This document shows positions 15,813 to 24,479 of a stretch of DNA of 64,000 nt, one piece after another. The translations under genes and the position numbers were made by a program. The notes beneath the pieces were generated by a model, which saw only the letters and a list, made by a program, of their open reading frames with translations, had not been told where the DNA came from and did not search any database. The stretch comes from RPQJ01 sp963698735 (GTDB lineage Bacteria; Pseudomonadota; Gammaproteobacteria; Steroidobacterales; Steroidobacteraceae): the NCBI GenBank assembly GCA_963698735.1, contig CAVOSA010000037.1:124001-188000 (forward strand), given 5' to 3'. Positions within the stretch are counted from its first letter, which is position 1. Every line of letters starts with the position of its first letter.

Positions 15813-17567
15813 ATGAGCGCTGACAAGGGCGAGAAGGGAACGTCGCTGATTTCGGACGACGCGTCGCGAGAACTGCTTGCCGCGCTGGCCCAGTGGACCG
15901 GCGGCATGTCGCCCCAGGCACTTGGCGGCGCATGGTGGAACGTGCTTTCGCGCCTCGCCGTGGCGCCCGGTCGCCAGGCGCAGATCGCGCAGACGGCCAT
16001 CCAGAAGGCCATCGCCCTCGCCCAGTTCACGGGCGGCGCCCTCAAGGGACAGGGTGAACCGGTCGCGCCGCAGGCCGAAGGCACGCCCTATGCGAATCGC
16101 TTCGGCGATCCCGCGTGGGCCAGGTTTCCCTTCAACGTGCTCGCGCAATCGTTCATCACGGCCTCGGAACTGGCGCGCACGGCCGTGCAGGGCGTGCCCG
16201 GTACCGCTGCCGCCGCCGAGAACGTCGTGGATTTCACGGTCCGCGAAGGGCTGGAACTGCTGGCCCCGGACAATTACCTGCCGACCAACCCGCAGCTGCT
16301 CGAGCAGACGCGCGCGGAGAGCGGCAGGAACCTCGTGCGGGGCGTGAAGTACCTCGCCGAGGACGTGCGGAGGATGGTGAAGGGACTCGGTCCCGTCGGC
16401 GTCGAGAACTACCAGGTCGGCGAGCAGATCGCGGCGAGCAAGGGCAAGGTCATCCTGCGCAACTCGCTGATGGAGCTGATCCAGTACTCGCCCGCGACAC
16501 CCAAGGTCTATGCCGAGCCGGTCCTGGTCGTCCCGGCGTGGATCATGAAGTACTACATCCTCGACCTGTCGCCGAAGAACTCGCTGGTGAAGTACCTGAC
16601 CGACATGGGTCACACGGTGTTCATGATCTCCTGGAAGAACCCGACGGCCGAGGACCGCGACGTCACGATGGACGACTACCTGTCGCTCGGTGTGCTGGCT
16701 GCGCTCGACGCGGTCAACAAGGTAGTGCCGAAGCGCAAGGTGCACGGCGTCGGCTACTGTATCGGCGGCACGCTGCTCGCGATCGCCGCGGCGACGATGG
16801 CGCAGAAGGAAGATGCCCGGCTCGCCACGGTCACCATGTTCGCTGCGCAGACCGACTTCAGCGAACCGGGCGAACTGTCCGTGTTCATCAGCCCGGCGCA
16901 ACTCGCGATGCTCGAGGCGATGATGTGGAAGAAGGGCGTGCTCGAGAGCAGGCAGATGGGCGGCGCGTTCCAGATGCTGCGCACGTATGACCTGCTGTGG
17001 AGCCCCTCGGTCGCGACGTACCTCAAGGGCGAGCGTACTGGCGTCAACGACCTGATGTCATGGAACGCTGACGGCACGCGCATGGCGTACCGCATGCACA
17101 CCGACTACCTGCACCAGCTGTACCTCAACAACGATCTCGCCGAGGGTCGCTACGTCGCGCTGGGCGAAACCCTCGACCTCGCCGCAATCGATGCGCCGAT
17201 GTTCGTCGTCGGCACGGAGACGGACCACGTCGCGCCGTGGAAGTCGGTCTACAAGGTCGGCAGGCTCGTGCGCTCGAAGGACTACACGTTCTGCCTGACG
17301 AGCGGCGGCCACAACGCGGGCATCATCAGCGGTCCGGCGCATCCCAGGCGTCGCCATCGTGTGCTGACGATGAAGGCCGGCGCTCGCGTGCCGTCGCCCG
17401 AGCAGTACCTGAAGAGAGTCGAACCCGCGCAGGGATCGTGGTGGCCGACGTTCGCTGCGTGGCTCGCCGGGCATTCGACGAAGACCAAGGTGGCGCCGCC
17501 GAAGATGGGCGCGGCGGGATACAAGCCGGTGGGCGATGCGCCGGGTGAGTACGTGCTCGCTCGCTAG
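15813..17567 (+). CDS. phaC: class I poly(3-hydroxyalkanoate) synthase
   Basis: PhaC polymerises 3-hydroxyacyl-CoA into storage polyester at the granule surface. The 584-residue length and N-terminal region are those of class I, short-chain enzymes. The lipase-box-like GYCIGG gives nucleophile Cys316, and the other triad members are Asp471 (ETDHVAPW) and His500 (SGGHNAGI). An N-terminal domain of about 200 residues precedes the alpha/beta fold. GGGGAGAA lies before ATG 15813. No phaA, phaB or phasin gene adjoins it, so precursor supply must be encoded elsewhere. The 3' end overlaps the convergent corC-like gene by 4 bases. Confidence 0.95.
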   Translation: MSADKGEKGTSLISDDASRELLAALAQWTGGMSPQALGGAWWNVLSRLAVAPGRQAQIAQTAIQKAIALAQFTGGALKGQGEPVAPQAEGTPYANRFGDPAWARFPFNVLAQSFITASELARTAVQGVPGTAAAAENVVDFTVREGLELLAPDNYLPTNPQLLEQTRAESGRNLVRGVKYLAEDVRRMVKGLGPVGVENYQVGEQIAASKGKVILRNSLMELIQYSPATPKVYAEPVLVVPAWIMKYYILDLSPKNSLVKYLTDMGHTVFMISWKNPTAEDRDVTMDDYLSLGVLAALDAVNKVVPKRKVHGVGYCIGGTLLAIAAATMAQKEDARLATVTMFAAQTDFSEPGELSVFISPAQLAMLEAMMWKKGVLESRQMGGAFQMLRTYDLLWSPSVATYLKGERTGVNDLMSWNADGTRMAYRMHTDYLHQLYLNNDLAEGRYVALGETLDLAAIDAPMFVVGTETDHVAPWKSVYKVGRLVRSKDYTFCLTSGGHNAGIISGPAHPRRRHRVLTMKAGARVPSPEQYLKRVEPAQGSWWPTFAAWLAGHSTKTKVAPPKMGAAGYKPVGDAPGEYVLAR

Positions 17568-18886
17568 ATGTCGCCGTGACCGACTGCAGTGCGATGCGAA
17601 ACCCTCACCGTATCGATGCGCGGACCATCCGTTGACAGCACTTCGATCTCGAATTCGGGGAATGCAATCCGCTCGCCTGCGACAGGGATGCGCCCGAGCG
17701 TTTCGGTAACCAGGCCGCCGACACTGTTTGCATCCACCTCGGGTGCCAAAACCCCGAGCGCCTCTTCCAGGCTCAGCAGCGACAGACTGCCTGCGCCGGT
17801 CAGGCTGCCATCTTCCGCACGCTGCCAGGCGGGGCCCGCCTTTGAGAACTCGTCCTCCACCGACCCGAACAAGGCTTCCACGATGTGCTCGAACGTGAGG
17901 AAGCCGATTTCCGTACCGAGCGTGCCGGTGACGATCGCAAAGTGCGGATCGCCACGTCGGAACGCCACCAGTGCCGACTCGAGCTGCTGATGCTCATCGA
18001 CATGCGGCAGCTTGCGCAGGTACGGGCGCAAGTCGCGAATGTCCCGCAGGCGCTCCGCAGCGGTGAGCAGGTCCTTGATGTGCAGCAGGCCGACGAAGCC
18101 CTGCGTCTCCGGGTCGCGAACCGGATAGCGGGTAAAGCGTGAGGTACGGACCTCAGTGAGCACCTCGTCGATCGTCGCGTCGAGCCCGATCCAGACCAGC
18201 TCGGCGAGCGGGCGCATCACATCGCCGACCACAAGGTCGCCGAGGTCAAGGCCACGCGTGATGATCTGGGTTTCGACCGCGCCGAGCTCGCCGTGGCGAT
18301 GGCTCGCGCGCAATACGGTGCGCAACTCATCGATCGAATGCGCATCATCGCCCTCCGTTGCCAGCTCGATGCCCAGGCCGCGCAGAATTATGTTCGCAGC
18401 GCCGTTCAGCAGGTGGATGAATGGGTACATCACCCAGTAGAAGGCATACAGAGGCAGCGCAGTGTTCAACGACACAGTTTCGGCGCGACGGATCGCCAGC
18501 GACTTCGGCGCCAGCTCGCCGATGACGATGTGCAGGAACGAGATGAGCGAAAATGCGAAGGCAAAGGAAATGCTGTGGACGACCTTCGGGTCGGTGATCT
18601 CGACGTGCGCCAGCACGGGTTCGATGAGTCGGGCGAAAGCGGGTTCACCGATCCAGCCGAGACCGAGAGAAGCAAGCGTGATACCGAGCTGGCAGGCCGA
18701 GAGGTAGGCATCCAGGTGGGTACGGACGGTGCGCAGCACGCGACCGCGGAGTCCATGGGTCTTGGCGAGTTCCTCGGCTTGTGTACGCCGCAGTTTGACG
18801 ATCGCGAACTCGGCCGCGACGAAGAATCCGTTCAGCAGGACGAGCAGCAGACCGACCGCGGTCAGCAGCAGATTATCAATGGACAT
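17564..18886 (-). CDS. CNNM/CorC (HlyC/CorC) family membrane protein with CBS pair
   Basis: The 440-residue protein has the standard order: a DUF21 membrane domain (residues 1 to about 190, with GFFVAAEFAIVKLRR and GELAPKSLAIRRAE), a pair of CBS domains (about 205-330, beginning DVMRPLAELVWI) and a C-terminal CorC/HlyC domain (about 345-430). Relatives take part in magnesium or cobalt efflux and homeostasis; the hemolysin name is historical. Ion specificity is not deducible. It is a stand-alone gene, convergent with phaC. Confidence 0.9.
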   Translation of the reverse strand: MSIDNLLLTAVGLLLVLLNGFFVAAEFAIVKLRRTQAEELAKTHGLRGRVLRTVRTHLDAYLSACQLGITLASLGLGWIGEPAFARLIEPVLAHVEITDPKVVHSISFAFAFSLISFLHIVIGELAPKSLAIRRAETVSLNTALPLYAFYWVMYPFIHLLNGAANIILRGLGIELATEGDDAHSIDELRTVLRASHRHGELGAVETQIITRGLDLGDLVVGDVMRPLAELVWIGLDATIDEVLTEVRTSRFTRYPVRDPETQGFVGLLHIKDLLTAAERLRDIRDLRPYLRKLPHVDEHQQLESALVAFRRGDPHFAIVTGTLGTEIGFLTFEHIVEALFGSVEDEFSKAGPAWQRAEDGSLTGAGSLSLLSLEEALGVLAPEVDANSVGGLVTETLGRIPVAGERIAFPEFEIEVLSTDGPRIDTVRVSHRTAVGHGDI

Positions 18887-19018
18887 TGCGAGGTCATTGT
18901 AACTGCTCCCGTCCGTCCGCTTCTCTCGGCGCAGGGGGACGACCAGGTTTGATCACGAGCTTGCTCAGTGCTGCCTGTGATAGCGTGCCGCAAGAAGGGT
19001 CGACTTCCGGGGATTACG

Positions 19019-19459
19019 ATGACAGATGTGAAAGTGAAATCGCCCTGGCACGTTTGGCTGATCGGCATCATCGCCGTTCTATTCAACTCCATCGGGGTGT
19101 TCGACTTCGTGATGAGCATGGCGCAGGGCGCCGAGTACCAGGCCAGTGCGGGCATGACGCCGGATCAGATCGCCCATTATCAAGAGATGCCAGGTTGGAT
19201 GACGGTCGTCTGGGCCGTCGGCGTCTTTGGGGCGTTGCTGGCGTCGATCCTCTTGCTGGTGCGCAGAAAGCTGGCGCTTCCCATTTTTGTCCTGGCGCTG
19301 GCGGCATTTCTGACTAGCCTGCTTTACACCTACGTGCTCACGGATGGTGGCGCCATCATGGGTCAGCAGATGGCAATCACGAGCGCAGTCATCGCGGGGC
19401 TGCTGGTGTTCTTCAGCTGGTACTCATGGTTCATGTCCGTGCGGGGCGTGCTCCGCTAG
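19019..19459 (+). CDS. conserved four-helix membrane protein of unknown function
   Basis: The 146-residue protein begins with WHVWLIGIIAVLFNSIGVFD. It has four hydrophobic segments (about residues 10-30, 60-82, 86-106 and 112-135), with a hydrophilic loop, MTPDQIAHYQEMPGW, between the first two. I recall similar unnamed proteins in proteobacteria, all without assigned function. ATG 19019 is used because it opens the conserved block; the frame extends 17 codons upstream. No operon partners: the neighbours are on the opposite strand. Confidence 0.75.
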   Translation: MTDVKVKSPWHVWLIGIIAVLFNSIGVFDFVMSMAQGAEYQASAGMTPDQIAHYQEMPGWMTVVWAVGVFGALLASILLLVRRKLALPIFVLALAAFLTSLLYTYVLTDGGAIMGQQMAITSAVIAGLLVFFSWYSWFMSVRGVLR

Positions 19460-19550
19460 CGGTAGACCAGAGCGACCGCTCTTTCGAATGGCGGCTGTCG
19501 CTCAGAAGAATTCGCGGTTTGCCCTGAAACTCGATCGCATTCGATGTGGC

Positions 19551-20561
19551 CTAGGGCACTTTCGCCGCCGACTCACAGTATTGGCTGCGCCCGCCATGAT
19601 CCCTCAGCATGCCGACGTAATAGTTGGCGAGACCCACGGCCAGCTGGCGCTCTCGCGGCTCCCGTGACAGCAGCGACTGGATCGAGTCCGCCCAGTGCGT
19701 CGCACACTCCTCCTGCGGACGGGCCGAGTTCGCGCATCCGATGAACGCGTCGAACGCGTCCTGGTAGAGCAGGAACTGTGCGCGGTTCATAGGATCGCCA
19801 TGTCCGGGAATGGCCACCTCGAAGTTCGTTGCTGCGACTTGCTGCAACGCCGACTTCCAGCCAGCCGGGCAGGCGGTATCCAAGAACGGGGCCGGCAAGG
19901 TGACCAGATCGCCGAGCACGGCCAGACGATTCTTTTCGTCATAAGCCCAGACGTCACCCGCCGTCACCGCGTCGCGAGCCAGGTTGATCGTCAATTCACG
20001 ACCGCCCAGCATCACCGGACCGGACGCTGCGATCACCGTGTCCGGCCTCAGCGCCTGCCCCGCCTGGACCGTCGCCACATCGCCCCGAATGTCGTCGCGC
20101 ATGTCCGCGGCAATCGTCGAATCCTCGAGATATGCGGCCGAATCGCTGACGCTCTTTGCCAGGAACCCCCTGAGAGCCCCGTCGATGGCGTCGCTCGCGT
20201 AGACACGCAGGTCCGGGTAGGCCGCACGCAAGGCCGGATTGCCACTGACATGATCCAGGTGCCAGTGAGTGTTGACGATGGCGATGACCTTCTTCTTCTG
20301 CGCGCGCGCCAGGTCCAGGATGGCGTCGCGGTGCCACGCATGGCGTCCACTGTCCACGACGATCAATCCTGCGGGGGCATCGAGCACGACCGAGTTTCCG
20401 TCGGGTTGTCGGTCGCGCCGCATGCCGCCCAGGATCATCCAGACGTCCGGCGCCACTGCTCGCGGCGTCGGAGCCGGTGACGGCAGAGTGTCGGCTGCCC
20501 ACGCCGAAGCTGCCGTCGCCATCGACGCCAGCGCCATCCAGAGCCAATGCCAGTTCTTCAT
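19551..20561 (-). CDS. exported metallo-beta-lactamase-fold hydrolase
   Basis: The 336-residue protein starts with a signal peptide (MKNWHWLWMALASMATAASA, cut near residue 22). It then has the MBL fold with zinc motif H99-W-H101-L-D103-H104, followed by LGDLVTLPAPF and PGHGDPM, which supply later ligands. The C-terminal region carries several Cys (TACPAGW, IGCANS, EECATHW, SQYCES), suggesting disulfides in the periplasm. MBL-fold enzymes of this type include quinoprotein-relay SoxH-like proteins and lactonases; the substrate is unknown. AGGAG lies 7 bases before ATG 20561. Confidence 0.83.
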   Translation of the reverse strand: MKNWHWLWMALASMATAASAWAADTLPSPAPTPRAVAPDVWMILGGMRRDRQPDGNSVVLDAPAGLIVVDSGRHAWHRDAILDLARAQKKKVIAIVNTHWHLDHVSGNPALRAAYPDLRVYASDAIDGALRGFLAKSVSDSAAYLEDSTIAADMRDDIRGDVATVQAGQALRPDTVIAASGPVMLGGRELTINLARDAVTAGDVWAYDEKNRLAVLGDLVTLPAPFLDTACPAGWKSALQQVAATNFEVAIPGHGDPMNRAQFLLYQDAFDAFIGCANSARPQEECATHWADSIQSLLSREPRERQLAVGLANYYVGMLRDHGGRSQYCESAAKVP

Positions 20562-20637
20562 GGTCGCTCCTGCCAAGGTCCCGCAAGCTGCGCGCAGCCG
20601 TCCGTCGCCAAGGTTAACTCGAACGCGACCGCAGGGA

Positions 20638-21732
20638 TCAGTCGAGCCGCTTGTGGAACCGCAGCGTCGCGATCGCCAGCGTCACGACCAGGAACACGCC
20701 GAGCTTCGCCGCCGGCACGTACATCTCGGCGAGCGGCGCTCCGCGCAGCAGGATGCCGCGGATGATCTCGACGAAGTGCGTCAGCGGCAGGATCTGGGCG
20801 ATCAACTGCGCAAGCCGCGGCATGCCGTCGAACGGGAACACGAACCCGGAGAGCAGGATCGACGGCAGCAGCGTCAGGAACGACATCTGGAACGCCTGGA
20901 ACTGCGTCCGGGCGAAGGTCGAGATCACGAGCCCAAGCGTCAGCGTGGCCGCGATGAACAGCGCTGCGGCGAGGTAGAGATCGACCAGGCTGCCGTTGAT
21001 CGGCACGTCGAAGATTTTTGCGCCGACGGTCAGGATCAGCGTGGTCTGGATCAGCCCGATCAGCACGTAGGGAATCAGCTTGCCGGCCATCAGCTCCCAT
21101 GAGCGCACCGGCGTGGCGATCAGCAGCTCGAGGTTGCCGCGTTCGCGTTCGCGCACGATCGCAGCCGCCGTGAAGATCACCATCGTCATGTTGAGGATCA
21201 CGCCGATCAGCGCGGGCACGATCTGCACGGCGGTCCGGCGCTCCGGGTTGTACTCCGTGCGGACCTCGAAGACCGGCGCACGCGTGCGGAAATACTCTCC
21301 TGCCCGGGCCGGCAGTGGTACCGACGCGAGACTGCGCGCAACGGTGTCGATCATCGGCTCCGAGCCGTCGATGAGGAGCTGGGCGACGGCGCGGTCGTTG
21401 CCCATGCGACGGCGCTCAAAATCGTGCGGAATGACGATGCCGACACTGATTTCGCCGTGGTTCATGCGTCGACGCAGGTCGGCGACGCTGGGACTGGGCG
21501 CCAGAAGCCTGATGGCGCCCGTGGCCTCGAGGTCGGCGGCCAGCGCGCGCGAATGCGTGGTGCGCGCCTCGTCGACGACGGCGGCCCGCAGGTTGCGCAC
21601 ATCGAAGTTGATGGCATAGCCGAACAGCAGGATCTGCATCAGCGGAATGCCGATGATCATGCCGAACGTCAGCCGGTCGCGCGCCAGCTGGCGCACTTCC
21701 TTGGACATGACCGCGAAGATGCGCAGGAGCAC
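20638..21732 (-). CDS. ABC-2 type transporter permease (YbhS/YhhJ-like)
   Basis: The 364-residue protein has one N-terminal membrane helix, a large extracytoplasmic domain (about residues 45-170) and five C-terminal helices of the ABC-2 type. The motif ERERGNLELLIATPVRSWEL near residue 195 is typical of exporters of the DrrB/YhhJ group. The start is GTG 21732, 12 bases after the ATPase gene ends. With the ATPase, HlyD-type and TetR genes upstream it forms one operon. In E. coli ybhGFSR there are two permeases and a duplicated ATPase; here a single permease and single ATPase imply a homodimeric core. Cargo unknown, probably drugs or lipophilic compounds. Confidence 0.9.
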   Translation of the reverse strand: MLLRIFAVMSKEVRQLARDRLTFGMIIGIPLMQILLFGYAINFDVRNLRAAVVDEARTTHSRALAADLEATGAIRLLAPSPSVADLRRRMNHGEISVGIVIPHDFERRRMGNDRAVAQLLIDGSEPMIDTVARSLASVPLPARAGEYFRTRAPVFEVRTEYNPERRTAVQIVPALIGVILNMTMVIFTAAAIVRERERGNLELLIATPVRSWELMAGKLIPYVLIGLIQTTLILTVGAKIFDVPINGSLVDLYLAAALFIAATLTLGLVISTFARTQFQAFQMSFLTLLPSILLSGFVFPFDGMPRLAQLIAQILPLTHFVEIIRGILLRGAPLAEMYVPAAKLGVFLVVTLAIATLRFHKRLD

Positions 21733-21744
21733 GTTCGCAGCGCC

Positions 21745-22731
21745 TCAGGCCAGCGCCGCTCGGGACGTTCGTTGGGCGCGGCCGAACCCGGTTGCCGCGA
21801 CGAAGACGTCCTCGAGGCTGGCCCGCACGAGTTCCGTGCTGGCGACGACGGACGCAGCGCGCAATCGTTGCATCGTGCGTGCGGCGGGTTCGCTGGTTGC
21901 GGGGTCGAGCAGCACGTGCAGCCGCGTGCCGAGTTGCGCGACGCTCAGGACTGCCGTGTCCTCCAGCAACGCACGGCGCGCGGCGATCGTGTCCGACGCC
22001 TCGACCTCGACCACTTTGGCGGGGATGTCGGTCATCAGCTGCTGCGGCGCACCCTGCGCCACGATCTTGCCCTCCGCCAGGATCGCGAGTTCGTGGCAGC
22101 GCTCGGCTTCGTCCATGTAGTGTGTCGACACCAGGATCGTGACGCCGCGCGCAACCAGCGAGAACAGACTCTCCCAGAAATCACGCCGGCTCTGCGGGTC
22201 GACGGCGCTGGTGGGCTCGTCCAGCAGCAGCAGTTCGGGTTCGTGCAGCGTCGCGGCCCCCAGGGCGAGCCGCTGGCGCTGGCCTCCGCTCAAGGTGCCG
22301 GCGCGTTGCTTGTACAGCGCCTGGAGGTCGAACTCTTCCGCCACCGCGGCGACACGCTGTCGGCGGCGCAGCGCGGCCAGCCCGAAAACCTGCGCCATGA
22401 ACTCGAGGTTCTCGCGCACGGTCAGGTCGTCCCACAGCGAGAATTTCTGTGTCATGTAGCCGAGCCGCGTGCGCAGTTCCTCCGCGTCGCGCGGCATCTC
22501 GTGACCCAGCACGGTCACGGTCCCGGCGCTCGGCTGCATCAGGCCGCAGAGCATGCGGATCGTGGTCGACTTGCCTGAGCCGTTTGGCCCGAGAAACCCG
22601 TAGATGCGGGCGCGTGGAATGTCGAGGTCGATGCCATCGACGGCGGTGACGGGTCCGAATCGTCGCGTCAGCCCACGGGCACTGATCGCTTCGCCGGTTT
22701 CGTCGCTGGTTGCAGCGGCGGCGACACTCAT
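21745..22731 (-). CDS. ABC transporter ATP-binding protein (YbhF-like, single domain)
   Basis: The 328-residue protein has Walker A GPNGSGKST at residues 48-56, the Q-loop in YMTQKFSL, signature LSGGQRQRLALG near residue 150 and Walker B LLLLDEP near 170. An accessory C-terminal domain of about 90 residues follows, as in DrrA/YbhF proteins. It energises the ABC-2 exporter encoded just downstream. ATG 22731 overlaps the HlyD-type gene stop as ATGA, so translation is probably coupled. Confidence 0.93.
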   Translation of the reverse strand: MSVAAAATSDETGEAISARGLTRRFGPVTAVDGIDLDIPRARIYGFLGPNGSGKSTTIRMLCGLMQPSAGTVTVLGHEMPRDAEELRTRLGYMTQKFSLWDDLTVRENLEFMAQVFGLAALRRRQRVAAVAEEFDLQALYKQRAGTLSGGQRQRLALGAATLHEPELLLLDEPTSAVDPQSRRDFWESLFSLVARGVTILVSTHYMDEAERCHELAILAEGKIVAQGAPQQLMTDIPAKVVEVEASDTIAARRALLEDTAVLSVAQLGTRLHVLLDPATSEPAARTMQRLRAASVVASTELVRASLEDVFVAATGFGRAQRTSRAALA

Positions 22732-23684
22732 GGTCGCGTTACCGGCAGGAACACCTGCACGGGCATGCCGGCGGGTAGCGCGGCCGCATCGTCAAGCGTG
22801 ATCTCGGCGAGGTACGCGAGCCGCGAGCGGTCCTTCTGTGTCAACGAGTAGTACGGCGTGAAGGCGGCCTCGGCCGAAATGTAACGCACCGTGCCATGCA
22901 GGCGTTCTTCGCGCCCATCGACCGCAGCCTCGACGCGCGTGCCGGCAACGAACTCCGCCCGCAGCGGTTCGGGCACGTAGACCCGCGCGTAGGGAACGCC
23001 GTCTGCGAGCAGGATTGCGACCGGCCGTCCCGCAGCCGGACGTTCTCCCAGCTTGTACGGCAGCGCCTCGACGATTCCATCGCGCGGCGCAGTGACCGTA
23101 TGACGCGATGCCACGGTTTCCACTTCGGCGAGCGCAGCCGACGCACGCTGGACGGCAGCGCGCGCTTCGGCGACCTGCTCGGTGCGCGTTCCCTGCCGCA
23201 GCAGCTCGTAGCGCGCACGGGCCGCGTCCCGCGAGGCGCGTGTGGCGTCGCGCGTCGCGCGCGCCTGGTCGAGATTCGACTGGCTCAGCAGCTTCTGCTG
23301 CACCAGCGTCTGCACGCGCGCAAACTCATTCTGCGCCGCCTGTGACTCGCTCTCGGCGCCGCCGAGCGCTGCGCGAGCTTCTTCGATCTCGCGTGCGCGC
23401 GGACCCTGCTCGAGGTCGGCGAGACGACGTTGAGTCTCGTTCAACGCGGCACGTGACTGGTCGATCCTCGGCTGGGCCGTGCCGGCTTCCTGCCGCACGA
23501 GCATCGTGCCGGCGGTCACGCGGTCACCCTCGTGCACGGCAATCTCGACGATGCGTTCGTTCGACTCCGCGATCAGTTCGAGCCGGTCACGCTCGACTGT
23601 GCCGTGCACCTCGACGGGTTGTTCCCGCGCGCAGCCGGCAACCAGCGCCAGCACCGGCAGGGCGACGACGAAGAATCTACTCAT
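22728..23684 (-). CDS. HlyD/MFP-type adaptor lipoprotein (YbhG-like)
   Basis: This 318-residue periplasmic adaptor links an inner-membrane exporter to an outer-membrane channel. Its signal peptide ends in lipobox LVAGC with Cys18. The first biotinyl-lipoyl half lies at about residues 25-65 (ERIVEIAVHEGDRVTAG) and a long alpha-hairpin at about 75-190, rich in Ala, Glu, Gln and Arg. The second lipoyl half (VTAPRDGIVEALPYKLGE) and a beta-barrel domain follow. No outer-membrane TolC gene is nearby. The start overlaps the tetR gene end by 8 bases. Confidence 0.92.
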   Translation of the reverse strand: MSRFFVVALPVLALVAGCAREQPVEVHGTVERDRLELIAESNERIVEIAVHEGDRVTAGTMLVRQEAGTAQPRIDQSRAALNETQRRLADLEQGPRAREIEEARAALGGAESESQAAQNEFARVQTLVQQKLLSQSNLDQARATRDATRASRDAARARYELLRQGTRTEQVAEARAAVQRASAALAEVETVASRHTVTAPRDGIVEALPYKLGERPAAGRPVAILLADGVPYARVYVPEPLRAEFVAGTRVEAAVDGREERLHGTVRYISAEAAFTPYYSLTQKDRSRLAYLAEITLDDAAALPAGMPVQVFLPVTRP

Positions 23685-24360
23685 GCCCGCTCTCCGGACG
23701 CGCTGCGATGCCTTCGCGAAAGAGGCGCGTGGTGTGGCTGATGAACCGGTCTAGTTCGCTCCCCTCGGGTCGGAACCCGAGCACCGGCCCCGTGATCGGC
23801 AGCGAAACGAACGGAAAGACGCACAGGCTCAGCATCGAGACCGCGGCCAGCTTCGGATCGACGTCGGCCCGCAACTTGCCCTCCTCGCGTTCGCGATGCA
23901 GGACGGCGACCAGCGCTGGCGCCGTCCGGCTGGCGAACTGCTCTATGAACTGCTCGCGCATCCGGCCGTTCTGGGACAGCACTTCCTGGATGATCAGTGC
24001 CGGGAACCAGGGATTGGCGGCGACCATCCGCATGTAGGCACCCATGACCGCCTCGAGGTCGGGCACCTCGTTGCCAGGCCCCCGCCCGAGGCGCTGCACG
24101 TTCTCGATGAGCGGCTGCACCGCTGTCTCGATCATGGCCTTGTACAGGCCAGGCTTGTCGCCAAAGTAGTAATGGATCATCGCCGGCGTCGTGCCGGCTG
24201 CCGTGGCAATCCGTCGCGTGCTCACGTTGCCGAAGCCGTGCCGCAGGAACAGGTCGCGGGCATGGGACAGCAACTTCTCCCGCACCGCCGCGTCGCCGCC
24301 GACGGGTCGGCCGGGCCTGCGGGCGGATACCTTCGGAGGCAGCGGATAGCTCGACGTCAT
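23677..24360 (-). CDS. TetR-family repressor of the adjacent exporter operon (CecR-like)
   Basis: The 227-residue protein has an N-terminal helix-turn-helix (about residues 27-73, core STRRIATAAGTTPAMIHYYF) and a C-terminal ligand domain. It heads the operon tetR-hlyD-ATPase-permease, the same order as E. coli ybiH(cecR)-ybhG-ybhF-ybhSR, so autorepression and control of the exporter are expected. ATG 24360 lies only 7 bases from a good -10 sequence and has no Shine-Dalgarno sequence. The mRNA therefore looks leaderless. The frame continues upstream to 24801, but that part crosses the promoter and is not coding. Confidence 0.9.
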   Translation of the reverse strand: MTSSYPLPPKVSARRPGRPVGGDAAVREKLLSHARDLFLRHGFGNVSTRRIATAAGTTPAMIHYYFGDKPGLYKAMIETAVQPLIENVQRLGRGPGNEVPDLEAVMGAYMRMVAANPWFPALIIQEVLSQNGRMREQFIEQFASRTAPALVAVLHREREEGKLRADVDPKLAAVSMLSLCVFPFVSLPITGPVLGFRPEGSELDRFISHTTRLFREGIAARPESGHE

Positions 24361-24367
24361 GTCGACT

Positions 24368-24395
24368 ATATTAATCAAACATTTGATTAATACAA
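24368..24395 (-). promoter_or_regulatory. tetR operon promoter overlapped by a perfect palindromic operator
   Basis: On the minus strand TTGTAT (24390-24395) and TAATAT (24368-24373) form -35 and -10 elements with a 16-base spacer. A perfect inverted repeat, TTAATCAAA at 24371-24379 and TTTGATTAA at 24382-24390 with a 2-base centre, fills the spacer and touches both elements. A TetR dimer bound here would block RNA polymerase. The predicted start point falls at or next to the tetR ATG. The AT-richness stands out sharply from the surroundings. Confidence 0.75.
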
Positions 24396-24479
24396 TAAGC
24401 AAGAAAATGGCCGCACTGCGGCCTCCTGCTCCGACGAACCCCTGATGTTCAACCCCTGCCCCGCAACCCCTGCCGCCAG

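Noticed and set aside
14469..16901. An 810-codon open frame on the minus strand opposite the flavoprotein and phaC
   Set aside because: Its composition (Arg, His, Asp and Val in irregular order) is that of a shadow of two well-supported plus-strand genes.
15813..17567. A polyhydroxyalkanoate operon around phaC, with the 51-kb thiolase as PhaA
   Set aside because: phaC is flanked by unrelated genes and the thiolase is longer and FadI-like, 34 kb away.
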